From positions 1-34,901 of the forward strand of contig CAJUGG010000108.1 of NCBI GenBank assembly GCA_910585995.1: a stretch of DNA of 34,901 nucleotides, written 5' to 3'. Both the position numbers and the translations under genes were made by a program. The notes under the pieces are model-generated. The model searched no databases. It was not told the DNA's origin and saw only the letters and a list, made by a program, of their open reading frames with translations. Positions 1 to 7,375 of the stretch are shown here, piece after piece. Every line of letters begins with the position of its first letter. Position 1 is the stretch's first letter. Origin of the DNA: an uncultured Lachnospiraceae bacterium. GTDB lineage: Bacteria > Bacillota > Clostridia > Lachnospirales > Lachnospiraceae.

Positions 1-100
1 AGTGTCCGATTGGAGCATACAAATGGTGCAGACTGTCCGATACACTCTATGCAGACCTTTGTCGCTCCCTCCCCCGCCATCTTTTGCGCCGGACCCGTCC
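1..100 (+). repeat. Rod-hairpin repeat, copy 1 (5' part outside window)
   Basis: The first ~65 bases match the 3' half of the cores at 3041-3105 and 7181-7246 almost base for base. They include the end of the apical GTGTCC stem, CATACAAATGGTGCAG, and CTCTATGCAGACCTTTGT. The bases that follow (CGCTCCCTCCCCCGCC...) are a copy-specific 3' arm whose 5' partner lies before base 1. The element ends about 22 bases before the pyrB -35 box. The 5' boundary cannot be seen. Confidence 0.8.
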
Positions 101-122
101 CCCGCTTTCCCAAAAATTTATA

Positions 123-151
123 TTGAATTTTCCCCTCACATCGTGTATCCT
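123..151 (+). promoter_or_regulatory. Predicted sigma-A promoter of pyrBI
   Basis: TTGAAT (123-128), a 17-base spacer and TATCCT (146-151), about 40 bases before the pyrB start. The leader is too short for a PyrR-type attenuator and I see none. The start codon is preceded by TAGGAGGT at about 181-188. Confidence 0.6.
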
Positions 152-192
152 AGTCTGTAGCAACCATGAGTTATCAACTATAGGAGGTATCT

Positions 193-1113
193 ATGAGACA
201 TTTGATGAGTCCTCTGGACTTCTCTGTCGAAGAACTGGACCAGCTCCTTGACCTGGCCAATGATATTGAGAAGCACCCGGAAAAATACGCCCACGCATGC
301 GACGGCAAAAAATTGGCCACTCTGTTTTACGAGCCAAGCACCCGAACCCGTCTCAGTTTCGAAGCTGCCATGATGAATCTAGGCGGCAATATTTTTGGTT
401 TCTCCTCCGCACAAAGCAGTTCCGCTGCCAAAGGAGAAAGCGTTTCTGACACCATTCGTATGATTTCCTGTTACGCTGATATCTGTGCCATGCGCCATCC
501 CAAAGAAGGAGCACCCATGGTAGCCAGCGCAGTCTCTTCCATTCCTGTCATTAATGCCGGCGACGGCGGACACCAACATCCCACCCAGACATTAACTGAT
601 CTTCTCACCATCCGTTCCCTGAAAGGACGGCTTGACAACCTGGTCATCGGTCTGTGCGGCGATCTCAAATTTGGACGAACCGTACACTCCTTAGTCCGCG
701 CCCTGGCACGCTATCAAAACATCACATTTATCTTTATCTCCCCGGAAGAGCTGAAGATTCCAAGCTACATCAAAGAAGATGTCTTAGAAGCGCAGAATAT
801 CCCCTATCAGGAAGCCGAACGTATCGAAGAAGTGATGGAAAAATTAGATATCCTTTACATGACCCGCGTGCAGCAGGAACGCTTTTTCAATGAAGCAGAC
901 TATATCAGACTCAAAGATTTCTATATATTAAATAATGAAAAGATGAAACTCGCAAAAGAAGATATGATCGTCATGCATCCCCTTCCCCGTGTCAACGAGA
1001 TCTCCGTGGAAGTGGACAAAGATCCCCGCGCCGCCTATTTCAGACAGGTGCAATATGGAGTCTATGTACGTATGGCATTAATTCTCACACTTTTGGAGGT
1101 GAAGGTATGTTAA
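193..1113 (+). CDS. pyrB: Aspartate carbamoyltransferase, catalytic subunit
   Basis: This enzyme condenses carbamoyl phosphate with L-aspartate, the committed step of pyrimidine synthesis in the cytoplasm. The 306-residue product has the family's usual length. It carries the carbamoyl-phosphate motif STRTRLSFE (residues 49-57), HPTQTLTD (129-136) and the aspartate-loop motif HPLPRVNEI near residue 262. AGGAGG lies 6 bases before the ATG. The gene overlaps the regulatory-subunit gene by 7 bases, so the product is expected to form the two-subunit, allosterically controlled holoenzyme. A predicted sigma-A promoter at 123-151 drives the pair. Nothing looks damaged. Confidence 0.97.
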   Translation: MRHLMSPLDFSVEELDQLLDLANDIEKHPEKYAHACDGKKLATLFYEPSTRTRLSFEAAMMNLGGNIFGFSSAQSSSAAKGESVSDTIRMISCYADICAMRHPKEGAPMVASAVSSIPVINAGDGGHQHPTQTLTDLLTIRSLKGRLDNLVIGLCGDLKFGRTVHSLVRALARYQNITFIFISPEELKIPSYIKEDVLEAQNIPYQEAERIEEVMEKLDILYMTRVQQERFFNEADYIRLKDFYILNNEKMKLAKEDMIVMHPLPRVNEISVEVDKDPRAAYFRQVQYGVYVRMALILTLLEVKVC

Positions 1114-1541
1114 ATATCGGAGTTCTTCACGAAGGATTTGTATTAGACCATATTGAAGCAGGAAAAAGTATGGAGATCTACAATTATCTGAACCTGAACA
1201 AATTTGACTGCTGCGTCGCCATCATCAAAAATGCCCGCAGCAACAAGATGGGAAAAAAAGACATCATCAAAATTGAGTGTTCCATCGATGAGATCGACTT
1301 AGATGTGCTAGGCTTTATCGACCACAACATCACCGTCAATATCATCCAGGATGACAAGATTGTGGAGAAAAAACGCCTCTCTCTTCCAAAAGAGATCAAG
1401 AACGTGGCCAAATGCCATAACCCCCGGTGCATCACTTCCATCGAGCAGGAATTAGACCATATCTTCGTCCTGACCGACCCAAGAAAAGAGATCTACCGCT
1501 GCAAATTCTGCGAAGAAAAATACAGAAGGAAAAAATTATAA
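1107..1541 (+). CDS. pyrI: Aspartate carbamoyltransferase, regulatory subunit
   Basis: The 144-residue product has an N-terminal nucleotide-binding domain and a C-terminal zinc domain. Four cysteines, C103, C108, C132 and C135 (C-x4-C ... C-x2-C), match the zinc ligands of PyrI. In the family this subunit binds ATP, CTP or UTP and sets the activity of PyrB. The ATG overlaps the last codons of pyrB. Its GGAGG (1095-1099) lies inside pyrB, so translation is probably coupled. A strong hairpin with flanking A and T runs follows 7 bases after the stop. Confidence 0.96.
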   Translation: MLNIGVLHEGFVLDHIEAGKSMEIYNYLNLNKFDCCVAIIKNARSNKMGKKDIIKIECSIDEIDLDVLGFIDHNITVNIIQDDKIVEKKRLSLPKEIKNVAKCHNPRCITSIEQELDHIFVLTDPRKEIYRCKFCEEKYRRKKL

Positions 1542-1548
1542 TGTATAC

Positions 1549-1583
1549 AAAAAGCTGCCGCATTACTTCGCGGCAGCCTTTTT
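1549..1583. terminator. Bidirectional intrinsic terminator, pyrI / AI-2E transporter
   Basis: GCTGCCGC (1554-1561) and GCGGCAGC (1570-1577) form an 8-bp stem. The stem is flanked by A5 (1549-1553) and T5 (1579-1583), so it can end transcripts from both convergent units. The last codons of the minus-strand transporter gene (AAAK-stop) are encoded inside the hairpin. Confidence 0.9.
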
Positions 1584-2804
1584 ACGTTTTTGTGTTTTTA
1601 AACGGTCCACGACCCATTCCCTTGCCAACTGATACAAAAAGGCAAAGAACGGAACACCCATCACCATCCCTACAATCCCAAACAATCCGCCGAACAACAA
1701 GATCGCAAAAAGCACCCAAAAACTGCTTAGATTCGTAGAATTGCCCAGGATCTTAGGCCCTAAGATATTGCCGTCAAACTGTTGCAGAACCAGGATAAAG
1801 ATGATATAATAGACACATTTGATCGGACTGACCACCAGAATCAAAAGCGCTGTGGGGATTGCACCGATAAATGGTCCAAAAAACGGGATAATATTAGTTA
1901 CGCCAATCACCACACTGACAAGCGCCGCATAAGGCATCTCCATAATCCCCGTCACCACCATACAGATCAGACCGATAATCAGCGAATCCAAAAGCTTTCC
2001 CTTGATAAATCCCCCCAGATACTCATTCAGTCTGCTCGTCTGTCTCAGAATCCAGTCCACCGTCTGCTCTCTGTCTTTTGGCAGATCATCCTTCTTAGGA
2101 AACAGTGCACACACCACCATCTTAGCCTGGCGGCTGAAAAGTCTCCGGCTGTTCATCAGATAGACTGCTACAATCAAGCCAATCGCCAGATCCTTTGCAG
2201 CACTTACCACGGTCCAGAGGCTTACAGAGACACCATTGATAATATTATTGATATTCGGCAGGATATTCTCTTTGGCATAGTTCTGCACATTTACCATAAT
2301 ATCCGTAGAATACTGTTCCACATGGTTTAAGATAAACGTATTATCTGCCACCAGATCTTCCAGCCACAGACTAATCTTCTGCACATACCCCGGCATCGCA
2401 GTGATCAAATCCTGCACGCTCTTCACCACCTGCGCCCCTACCATGGCCACCAAGATATAGATCACCAGGCAAAAAAAGATCAGGCTCAAAATAATGCTGA
2501 CACTTCCCAAAAACCTTTTAACCTTCAAGGCCGTCTTCCTGTCCCATTTTCGCCCCAGCTCCTCCTCATCCAGATCCAGCTTCAGGACATGGATCAGACT
2601 CCGCTCGATCAGATTACAGAGCGGACACAACAAATATGCAATCACTGCCCCAAAAGCAAACGGCCTCAAGATCCCAATAATCACTCCCAGATAAGTCTTG
2701 ATCTCATTAAACCGCAAAAGGCCAAAAAAGAAAAGAATACACATGGCTATCGTAAAAAAAGCAGCCAGCCCCTTATGATAATAATTTTTCCAATTTTCTT
2801 CCAT
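1563..2804 (-). CDS. AI-2E family transporter (YueF/PerM-like membrane protein)
   Basis: The 413-residue product is very hydrophobic, with paired helices at the N-terminus (about residues 13-60), a third membrane segment near 95-120, a long soluble stretch (about 125-195) and a C-terminal helix cluster. The C-terminal part contains the family-like segment NIIPFFGPFIGAIP. This is the pattern of the AI-2E transporter (PF01594) family, whose members have been linked to autoinducer-2 export or sodium/proton antiport. The substrate here is unknown. A GAGG sequence precedes the ATG. The gene is convergent with pyrI and shares its terminator. A -10 box and a palindrome lie upstream at 2872-2901. Confidence 0.85.
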   Translation of the reverse strand: MEENWKNYYHKGLAAFFTIAMCILFFFGLLRFNEIKTYLGVIIGILRPFAFGAVIAYLLCPLCNLIERSLIHVLKLDLDEEELGRKWDRKTALKVKRFLGSVSIILSLIFFCLVIYILVAMVGAQVVKSVQDLITAMPGYVQKISLWLEDLVADNTFILNHVEQYSTDIMVNVQNYAKENILPNINNIINGVSVSLWTVVSAAKDLAIGLIVAVYLMNSRRLFSRQAKMVVCALFPKKDDLPKDREQTVDWILRQTSRLNEYLGGFIKGKLLDSLIIGLICMVVTGIMEMPYAALVSVVIGVTNIIPFFGPFIGAIPTALLILVVSPIKCVYYIIFILVLQQFDGNILGPKILGNSTNLSSFWVLFAILLFGGLFGIVGMVMGVPFFAFLYQLAREWVVDRLKTQKRKKAAAK

Positions 2805-2871
2805 CGATCCGCCTCATCCTTATGTAAATTCTCCCAGTCTTAGTATTCCCTCCCAACCAAACACTATACCT

Positions 2872-2901
2872 ATTATAGTACACTTTCCCTCACAAGGAAA
2901 G
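2872..2901 (-). promoter_or_regulatory. Predicted promoter and palindrome upstream of AI-2E transporter
   Basis: On the minus strand a perfect TATAAT -10 box (2872-2877) precedes the transporter gene by about 68 bases. I see no good -35 hexamer at 16-18 bases. The spacer and -35 zone hold a perfect inverted repeat, CTTTCC-n7-GGAAAG (2883-2901). That is the position of a repressor or activator operator. Confidence 0.5.
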
Positions 2902-2934
2902 TAAAATCTTCTTACACAAAGCCTCCCAACCCCA

Positions 2935-3139
2935 GCAAGAGGCGACCGCCACAGGAAGTGGGCGGGAGAGCGCACAAAGAGTGCTGTGTAGATTGGAGCG
3001 GACAGGCTGTGCCGTTTGTATGAGCCAGGCGGACACCCAAGTGTCCGATTGGAGCATACAAATGGTGCAGACTGTCCGATACACTCTATGCAGACCTTTG
3101 TCGCTCCCCCGCCCGCTTCCTGTGGCGGTCGCTTCTTGC
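2935..3139 (+). repeat. Rod-hairpin repeat, copy 2 (complete)
   Basis: The outer arms 2935-2972 and about 3101-3139 are complementary along almost their whole length. The conserved core begins ACAAAGAGTGCTGTGTAGAT and ends CTTTGT. Inside it, CTGTGCCGTTTGTATG pairs with CATACAAATGGTGCAG using G-U wobbles on the plus strand. The apex is CGGACAC-CCAA-GTGTCCG. The copy fills the gap between the end of the CPBP gene (3149) and the transporter promoter. Both neighbours are on the minus strand, so the element is antisense to them. Short ORFs across it follow the repeat and are not genes. Confidence 0.9.
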
Positions 3140-3148
3140 GTCCTCTTC

Positions 3149-3982
3149 TTACTCCTCCCTCAACATCCAAAACGCCACCAAAAACACCACTCCGCTCCCT
3201 GCCATCACCCCCAAAAACACTTCCCCCGAACTATAGATCTTTGTAAGCCATCCCCCATCATCTATCAACAGCACAAACAGATTTGCCGACATATGTGCTA
3301 CCACCGGCACCCAAAGCCGCTGAAACCGTTCCATCAGCCAGGCAAAAAACAGCCCCAGCAAAAACGCATATACCCCCTGTATCACATTTCCATGAAAGAT
3401 CCCAAAAGCAAGCGCACTCCAAAACATCGCCGGCACAGGTCTTAACATCCTGCGAAACCGTTGATACATAAGCCCCCGCATCACCAGTTCCTCCACAAGC
3501 GGAACCAGACATCCAGCAACCATCATCTGCATCCAGATCGTGCCTGTGTCCAGCGCCTCATTGACCTCTTCGAGATCCCTCACCCAAAAAGACAATGGCA
3601 AAAGGCTCACCAATTGATTGCAAAAAAGCGCAAGCGCTGCACTTCCAAGCATCGTCCACAAAAGTTTCTCTTCCCGCAGAGGAAACCATCCCTCATCCCA
3701 CCATCCCAGATCTCTCTTTTTCTGCATATCCCGGCAGTACAGCCAGCCAAACAGCGGGATCGACACTACGGCAGCTATCAGAAGAATCCACATGCTTCCA
3801 CTTAAGTACAGCTGCATAATCTTCGATTCCACCTCTGACCAGCTCAGATCCGCACGCACAAAAGGAACGGATACCATCATCAGGTAAATCACGCCACATA
3901 TCGTCTGCAGCAACGGATATAAAAACGTCGGATACAGACTGCACCACAAGCCCCCAAGCGTGATTTTTCTTCTCTCTTCCAT
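3149..3982 (-). CDS. CPBP family intramembrane metalloprotease
   Basis: The 277-residue product has several membrane helices and the three CPBP (CAAX protease / bacteriocin-processing, PF02517) motifs: EE164-165 with R169 (VEELVMRG), F-x2-H at H197 (FGIFHGN), and H230 with N234 (AHMSANLF). In the family these residues form the intramembrane active site. Substrates range from bacteriocin-type peptides to signalling proteins, and none is suggested here. The ATG lies 6 bases after the argS stop. A GGAGAGG inside the end of argS could serve as ribosome binding site, so the gene is probably translated with argS. Confidence 0.88.
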   Translation of the reverse strand: MEERRKITLGGLWCSLYPTFLYPLLQTICGVIYLMMVSVPFVRADLSWSEVESKIMQLYLSGSMWILLIAAVVSIPLFGWLYCRDMQKKRDLGWWDEGWFPLREEKLLWTMLGSAALALFCNQLVSLLPLSFWVRDLEEVNEALDTGTIWMQMMVAGCLVPLVEELVMRGLMYQRFRRMLRPVPAMFWSALAFGIFHGNVIQGVYAFLLGLFFAWLMERFQRLWVPVVAHMSANLFVLLIDDGGWLTKIYSSGEVFLGVMAGSGVVFLVAFWMLREE

Positions 3983-3988
3983 ACCTTT

Positions 3989-5755
3989 TTACATCCTCTC
4001 CGGAGCCTCAAAGCCCAGCAGTTCAATACAAGTCTCCAATACTCTCTGCGTCAGCATCAAAAGCCGAATCCTGCTCTTTTTCCGTTCCTCATCCTCTGTC
4101 CCAAGAATAGTAGTCTCATGATAAAATTTATTAAAAGCATTGGCAATCTCATAGATATAAGCACACACTTTATGCGGCGCCAACTCCTCGTAAGCGATAT
4201 CCATCACACTGTTAAACCGGGTCAAAAGCAGCATCAGAGCCTTTTCATTCTCATTTTCACAAGCTCCAATCAAAGCCTTTTCTGCACAGCCGCCTGCCTC
4301 TTCGTATTTTTTCAAAATCGATTTAATTCGCACAATGGTATACAGAATATAAGGTCCGGTATTTCCTTCGGAAGAAGTAAACCGATCCACATCAAAGATA
4401 TAATCCTTGGAAGCCTGGTTAGAAAGGTCTCCGTATTTTACAGCGGACAGACCCACCACTTTCGCCACCTCACAAGCCTCCTCCTCGCTCATAGGACGGC
4501 TGTTTTTCACCTTTGTCAGCATTTCTTCGTTGATATCCGACAAAAGGTATTCTAAGCGCATCACACCGCCTTCTCTGGTCTTAAAAGGCTTTCCATCTTT
4601 GCCATTCATGGTGCCAAACCCCAGGAATGTAAGACCGGTATCCGCTTCCACCAGACCACATTTTCTCGCGCAGCGGAATACCTGGATAAAATGCATCTCC
4701 TGACGCTTATCCACCACATAGACCATCTCATCCGGATGATATAATTTCATACGCTCCACAATCGTCGCCAGATCTGTGGTGGTATAGAGAGAAGCGCCGT
4801 CCGATTTTAGCAGCATACAAGGAGGAATCTCCTTAGTATCCGTCTCCTCCTTAATATCCACCACCAACGCGCCATCGCTCATATGAGCATATCCTTTTTC
4901 CTTCATCTCTTCCACCATGGCAGGAATATAGGGCTGCACATCCGACTCGCCTTTCCAAAGGTCAAAATCCACCTTCAGATTCTCATAATTTCTCTTCAGA
5001 TCTGACACGGATACTTCCAGTATATGTTTTAAAAGCGCTTGATATCCTTTTCTTCCCTGCTGCAGTTCAAACGTCGCCTGCATCGCTGCCTCTTTATAAG
5101 CCTCATCTTTTTTCGATCTGGCACTAGCCGTCGGATAGATCTCCTCCAGCTCAGCAATGGTAAAAGGTGCCTCCTTAGGGTATTCTCCTGTATAATCCGC
5201 ATCAAAATAAGGAAGATCCGGCTTACGTTCTTTTAGCTCTAAGATAATCAGGCCCATCTGCAGTCCCCAGTCGCCCAGATGCACATCTCCGATCACCTGA
5301 TGTCCTGCAAAACGCGCGATGCGCTTTACACTTTCTCCGATAATCGCCGAACGCAGGTGCCCCACATGCAGAGGCTTTGCCACATTAGGTCCGCCGTAGT
5401 CGATGATGATCGTCTTTGGTTTTTCTGCCTTTTCATATCCCAAACGCTCATCTGCACTCATTTCATTGAGATATTCACTCAAAAACTCTGCGCTGATCTT
5501 CAGATTAATAAAACCTGGATTGACCGCCTGCACCTCAGACAGCATCTTAGAACCTGCAAGCGTCTCCACCACGCCATTGGCAATCATAATCGGCGCCTTG
5601 TGATACTCCTTCGCCGCCGCCATAGCTCCATTGCACTGATATTCGCACAAATCCGGTCGATTAGATAACGTCACCTTCGCATATTTCCCATCATACCCCG
5701 CAGCCTGAAAAGCCTGCTCCATTTCTCTTGTAATCAAATCCAATATCTTCTCCAT
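3989..5755 (-). CDS. argS: Arginyl-tRNA synthetase
   Basis: This class I synthetase charges tRNA-Arg in the cytoplasm. The 588-residue product has the signature HVGH (130-133, within KPLHVGHLRS) and the KMSKS-equivalent KPFKTR. The C-terminal anticodon-binding domain ends in GFEAPERM, as is usual. An upstream in-frame ATG would add 45 residues (to 5890). I place the start at 5755 because AGGAGG (5760-5765) sits 4 bases before it, the protein then begins like the family, and the longer version would translate a structured leader. The gene has its own TTGACA/TATACT promoter and a ~160-base leader with a hairpin motif shared with the gene at 12456-13355. Confidence 0.96.
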   Translation of the reverse strand: MEKILDLITREMEQAFQAAGYDGKYAKVTLSNRPDLCEYQCNGAMAAAKEYHKAPIMIANGVVETLAGSKMLSEVQAVNPGFINLKISAEFLSEYLNEMSADERLGYEKAEKPKTIIIDYGGPNVAKPLHVGHLRSAIIGESVKRIARFAGHQVIGDVHLGDWGLQMGLIILELKERKPDLPYFDADYTGEYPKEAPFTIAELEEIYPTASARSKKDEAYKEAAMQATFELQQGRKGYQALLKHILEVSVSDLKRNYENLKVDFDLWKGESDVQPYIPAMVEEMKEKGYAHMSDGALVVDIKEETDTKEIPPCMLLKSDGASLYTTTDLATIVERMKLYHPDEMVYVVDKRQEMHFIQVFRCARKCGLVEADTGLTFLGFGTMNGKDGKPFKTREGGVMRLEYLLSDINEEMLTKVKNSRPMSEEEACEVAKVVGLSAVKYGDLSNQASKDYIFDVDRFTSSEGNTGPYILYTIVRIKSILKKYEEAGGCAEKALIGACENENEKALMLLLTRFNSVMDIAYEELAPHKVCAYIYEIANAFNKFYHETTILGTEDEERKKSRIRLLMLTQRVLETCIELLGFEAPERM

Positions 5756-5915
5756 AGTTCCTCCTGATGAAAGTCCCGCTTCAGCCCCTTCAATGCCCTG
5801 AATCTGGAAGAATGTTTGACCGCTTCCGCGTCCAAACATCCTTCCGGGCATTTCAGGAGCTTTCGCCGTTTTAAGTTTCGTACAGCACATGGCTGTTATT
5901 TCCTATTAAAGACTG
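5756..5915 (-). promoter_or_regulatory. Structured 5' leader of argS (motif copy A)
   Basis: On the transcribed minus strand, GCTCCTGAAATGCCC (5846-5860) pairs with GGGCATTGAAGGGGC (5784-5798), broken only by tandem A-G/G-A mismatches. Next come GGAAGGAT/ATTCTTCC (5838-5845 with 5806-5813), a 7-nt one-sided bulge AGATTCA (5799-5805), and an inner hairpin 5814-5837 with an A-G mismatch and a GGAA tetraloop. The same layout with different stem sequences occurs at 13386-13463. The 7 bases CTCCTGA (5853-5859) are a perfect complement of TCAGGAG (5761-5767) at the ribosome binding site, which would allow a switch. There is no T-box consensus. The ligand is unknown. Confidence 0.75.
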
Positions 5916-5921
5916 TAGTTC

Positions 5922-5950
5922 AGTATAGAAAAAACCATGTCTTTTGTCAA
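5922..5950 (-). promoter_or_regulatory. Predicted sigma-A promoter of argS
   Basis: On the minus strand, TTGACA (5945-5950), exactly 17 bases, then TATACT (5922-5927). Transcription would begin near 5915 and produce the structured leader. Confidence 0.88.
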
Positions 5951-6062
5951 GCTTGCTTGATTTTAACACACCAATATGGTAGCATAAAGACATCATAGAT
6001 ATAGTATATCACTTTGATGATCAAGCTACTTATTATGTAAATATGACAAAAGAGATAGTTGG

Positions 6063-6098
6063 TATAAATTCCATAATTTCCACCGATTCAGCGGAAAT
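6063..6098 (+). promoter_or_regulatory. Predicted extended -10 and small palindrome before nfo
   Basis: TGG-TATAAA (6060-6068) reads as an extended -10 box without a good -35. Just downstream lies an imperfect inverted repeat ATTTCC-n11-GGAAAT (6076-6098), which could be an operator. The rest of 5951-6062 is AT-rich with no other structure that I recognise. Confidence 0.4.
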
Positions 6099-6137
6099 AT
6101 CCACAATACACAATGATGCAAAAAGGAGAACACCACT

Positions 6138-7004
6138 ATGTTAAAAATAGGTTCCCATGTGGGAATGAATGGAGCTAAAATGATGCTTGGCTCTGTGGAA
6201 GAAGCACTTTCTTATAAAGCCAACACCTTTATGACCTATACCGGCGCACCGCAGAATACCAGGCGTAAAGCACTCAGTGAACTGCGAATTGAAGAAGCCA
6301 AGGCTCTGATGAAACAAAATGGCATCGATGAATTTATTGTCCATGCCCCCTATATCATCAACCTGGCCAACTCTCTGAAGCCAGAGACCTATGAACTGGC
6401 CGTTCAGTTCCTGCGCTTAGAACTCACCCGCGCCTCCGCGATGGGCAGTCACGTCCTGGTCTTACATCCCGGCGCCCATATAGGTGCCGGCGCAGAAGCA
6501 GGAATCGCCTCCATCGTCAAAGGACTCAACGAAGTCCTGACCGATGACACCGACTGCCTGATCGCCCTAGAGACCATGGCAGGCAAAGGCACCGAGATCG
6601 GCCGCAGCTTCGAAGAACTCGCCATGATCTATGACGGCGTCACCCAAAAAGACCGCCTGCGCGTCTGTTTTGACACCTGCCACACCCATGACAGCGGCTA
6701 CGATATCATCAACGACCTCGACGGCGTCCTCGACCACTTTGACCACCTCTTAGGCAAAGACCAGATCGCCGTCTTCCATATCAACGACAGCAAAAACCCC
6801 CGCGGCTCCAAAAAAGACCGCCACGAAAACCTCGGAAAAGGCCAGATCGGCTTCGACGCCCTAAACCGCATCGTCCACCACCCCGCCTTCTCCTCCATCC
6901 CCAAAATCCTGGAGACCCCCTGGGTCCCCATAGCCGGAGACCCCAAAAACACCCGCGCCCCCTACCTGGAAGAAATCGCCCTCCTCCGCCAACACACCCC
7001 CTAA
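6138..7004 (+). CDS. nfo: Endonuclease IV (deoxyribonuclease IV)
   Basis: This AP endonuclease cleaves DNA 5' to abasic sites in base excision repair. The 288-residue product has the family's usual length and trinuclear-zinc signatures in order: FIVHAPY, VLHPGAH, ALETMAGKGTEIG, FDTCHTHDSGYD, FHINDSKNPRGSKKDRHENLG and a C-terminal LETP. GGAG lies about 11 bases before the ATG. The second half of the gene is strongly C-rich on the coding strand (codons ending in C, few Gs) and the skew runs on into the intergenic DNA. This is odd compared with the neighbouring genes but leaves the protein intact. Confidence 0.95.
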   Translation: MLKIGSHVGMNGAKMMLGSVEEALSYKANTFMTYTGAPQNTRRKALSELRIEEAKALMKQNGIDEFIVHAPYIINLANSLKPETYELAVQFLRLELTRASAMGSHVLVLHPGAHIGAGAEAGIASIVKGLNEVLTDDTDCLIALETMAGKGTEIGRSFEELAMIYDGVTQKDRLRVCFDTCHTHDSGYDIINDLDGVLDHFDHLLGKDQIAVFHINDSKNPRGSKKDRHENLGKGQIGFDALNRIVHHPAFSSIPKILETPWVPIAGDPKNTRAPYLEEIALLRQHTP

Positions 7005-7027
7005 AACACCCCATCCCAACAACAGCC

Positions 7028-7044
7028 TGCTGGCTTCGCCAGCA
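7028..7044 (+). terminator. Short hairpin after nfo, possible weak terminator
   Basis: TGCTGGC-TTC-GCCAGCA is a perfect 7-bp stem 24 bases after the nfo stop. No T-run follows, so termination is uncertain. The surrounding 7005-7087 is C-rich and otherwise featureless. Confidence 0.35.
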
Positions 7045-7087
7045 AACCCATTGCCGTGAACCCCCTCACCCTGCCCTACCACCCCCA

Positions 7088-7277
7088 GGAACAGCCGCAA
7101 AAGGGAGTGTGGTCTCATACAAAGAGTGCTGTGTAGATTGGAGCGGACGGTCTGTGCCGTTTGTATGAGCCAGGCGGACACCCAAGTGTCCGAATGGAGC
7201 ATACAAATGGTGCAGACTGTCCGATACACTCTATGCAGACCTTTGTACGAGACCGCGCTCCCTTTTGCGGCTGTTCC
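7088..7277 (+). repeat. Rod-hairpin repeat, copy 3 (complete)
   Basis: The outer arms begin GGAACAGCCGCAAAAGGGAG (7088-7107) and pair with CTCCCTTTTGCGGCTGTTCC (7258-7277). Over the ~30 bp only three transitions break the match, two of them G-U pairs on the plus strand. The core is nearly identical to copy 2, including the CGGACAC-CCAA-GTGTCCG apex. The 3' end lies 21 bases before the dapL -35 box, and the element follows nfo by 84 bases. Overlapping short ORFs are repeat-derived. Confidence 0.92.
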
Positions 7278-7298
7278 GTCCCCCCTCTCCAAATCTTA

Positions 7299-7327
7299 TT
7301 GACACACCCCCTCCCCTTTGCTAAAAT
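7299..7327 (+). promoter_or_regulatory. Predicted sigma-A promoter of dapL
   Basis: TTGACA (7299-7304), 17 bases, TAAAAT (7322-7327), about 48 bases before the start codon. Confidence 0.88.
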
Positions 7328-7375
7328 ACCACTGGAACACAACAACACTTTTTAAGATAGAAAGGACCAATATTC

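Noticed and set aside
2820..3246. Overlapping ORFs of 64-154 codons on both strands across rod-hairpin copy 2
   Set aside because: The same peptide patterns recur in copies 1 and 3 because the DNA repeats. There are no ribosome binding sites and the reading frames break outside the repeat.
5756..5890. Longer ArgRS starting at 5890
   Set aside because: The extra 45 residues translate the hairpin motif, lack homology to ArgRS, and a good AGGAGG serves the start at 5755.
5756..5915. T-box riboswitch before argS
   Set aside because: The highly conserved T-box sequence (AGGGTGGNACCGCG) and a terminator/antiterminator pair are absent.
7088..7292. Rod-hairpins as intrinsic terminators
   Set aside because: No T-run follows the arms on either strand in any copy, and the conserved inner core would not be needed for termination.
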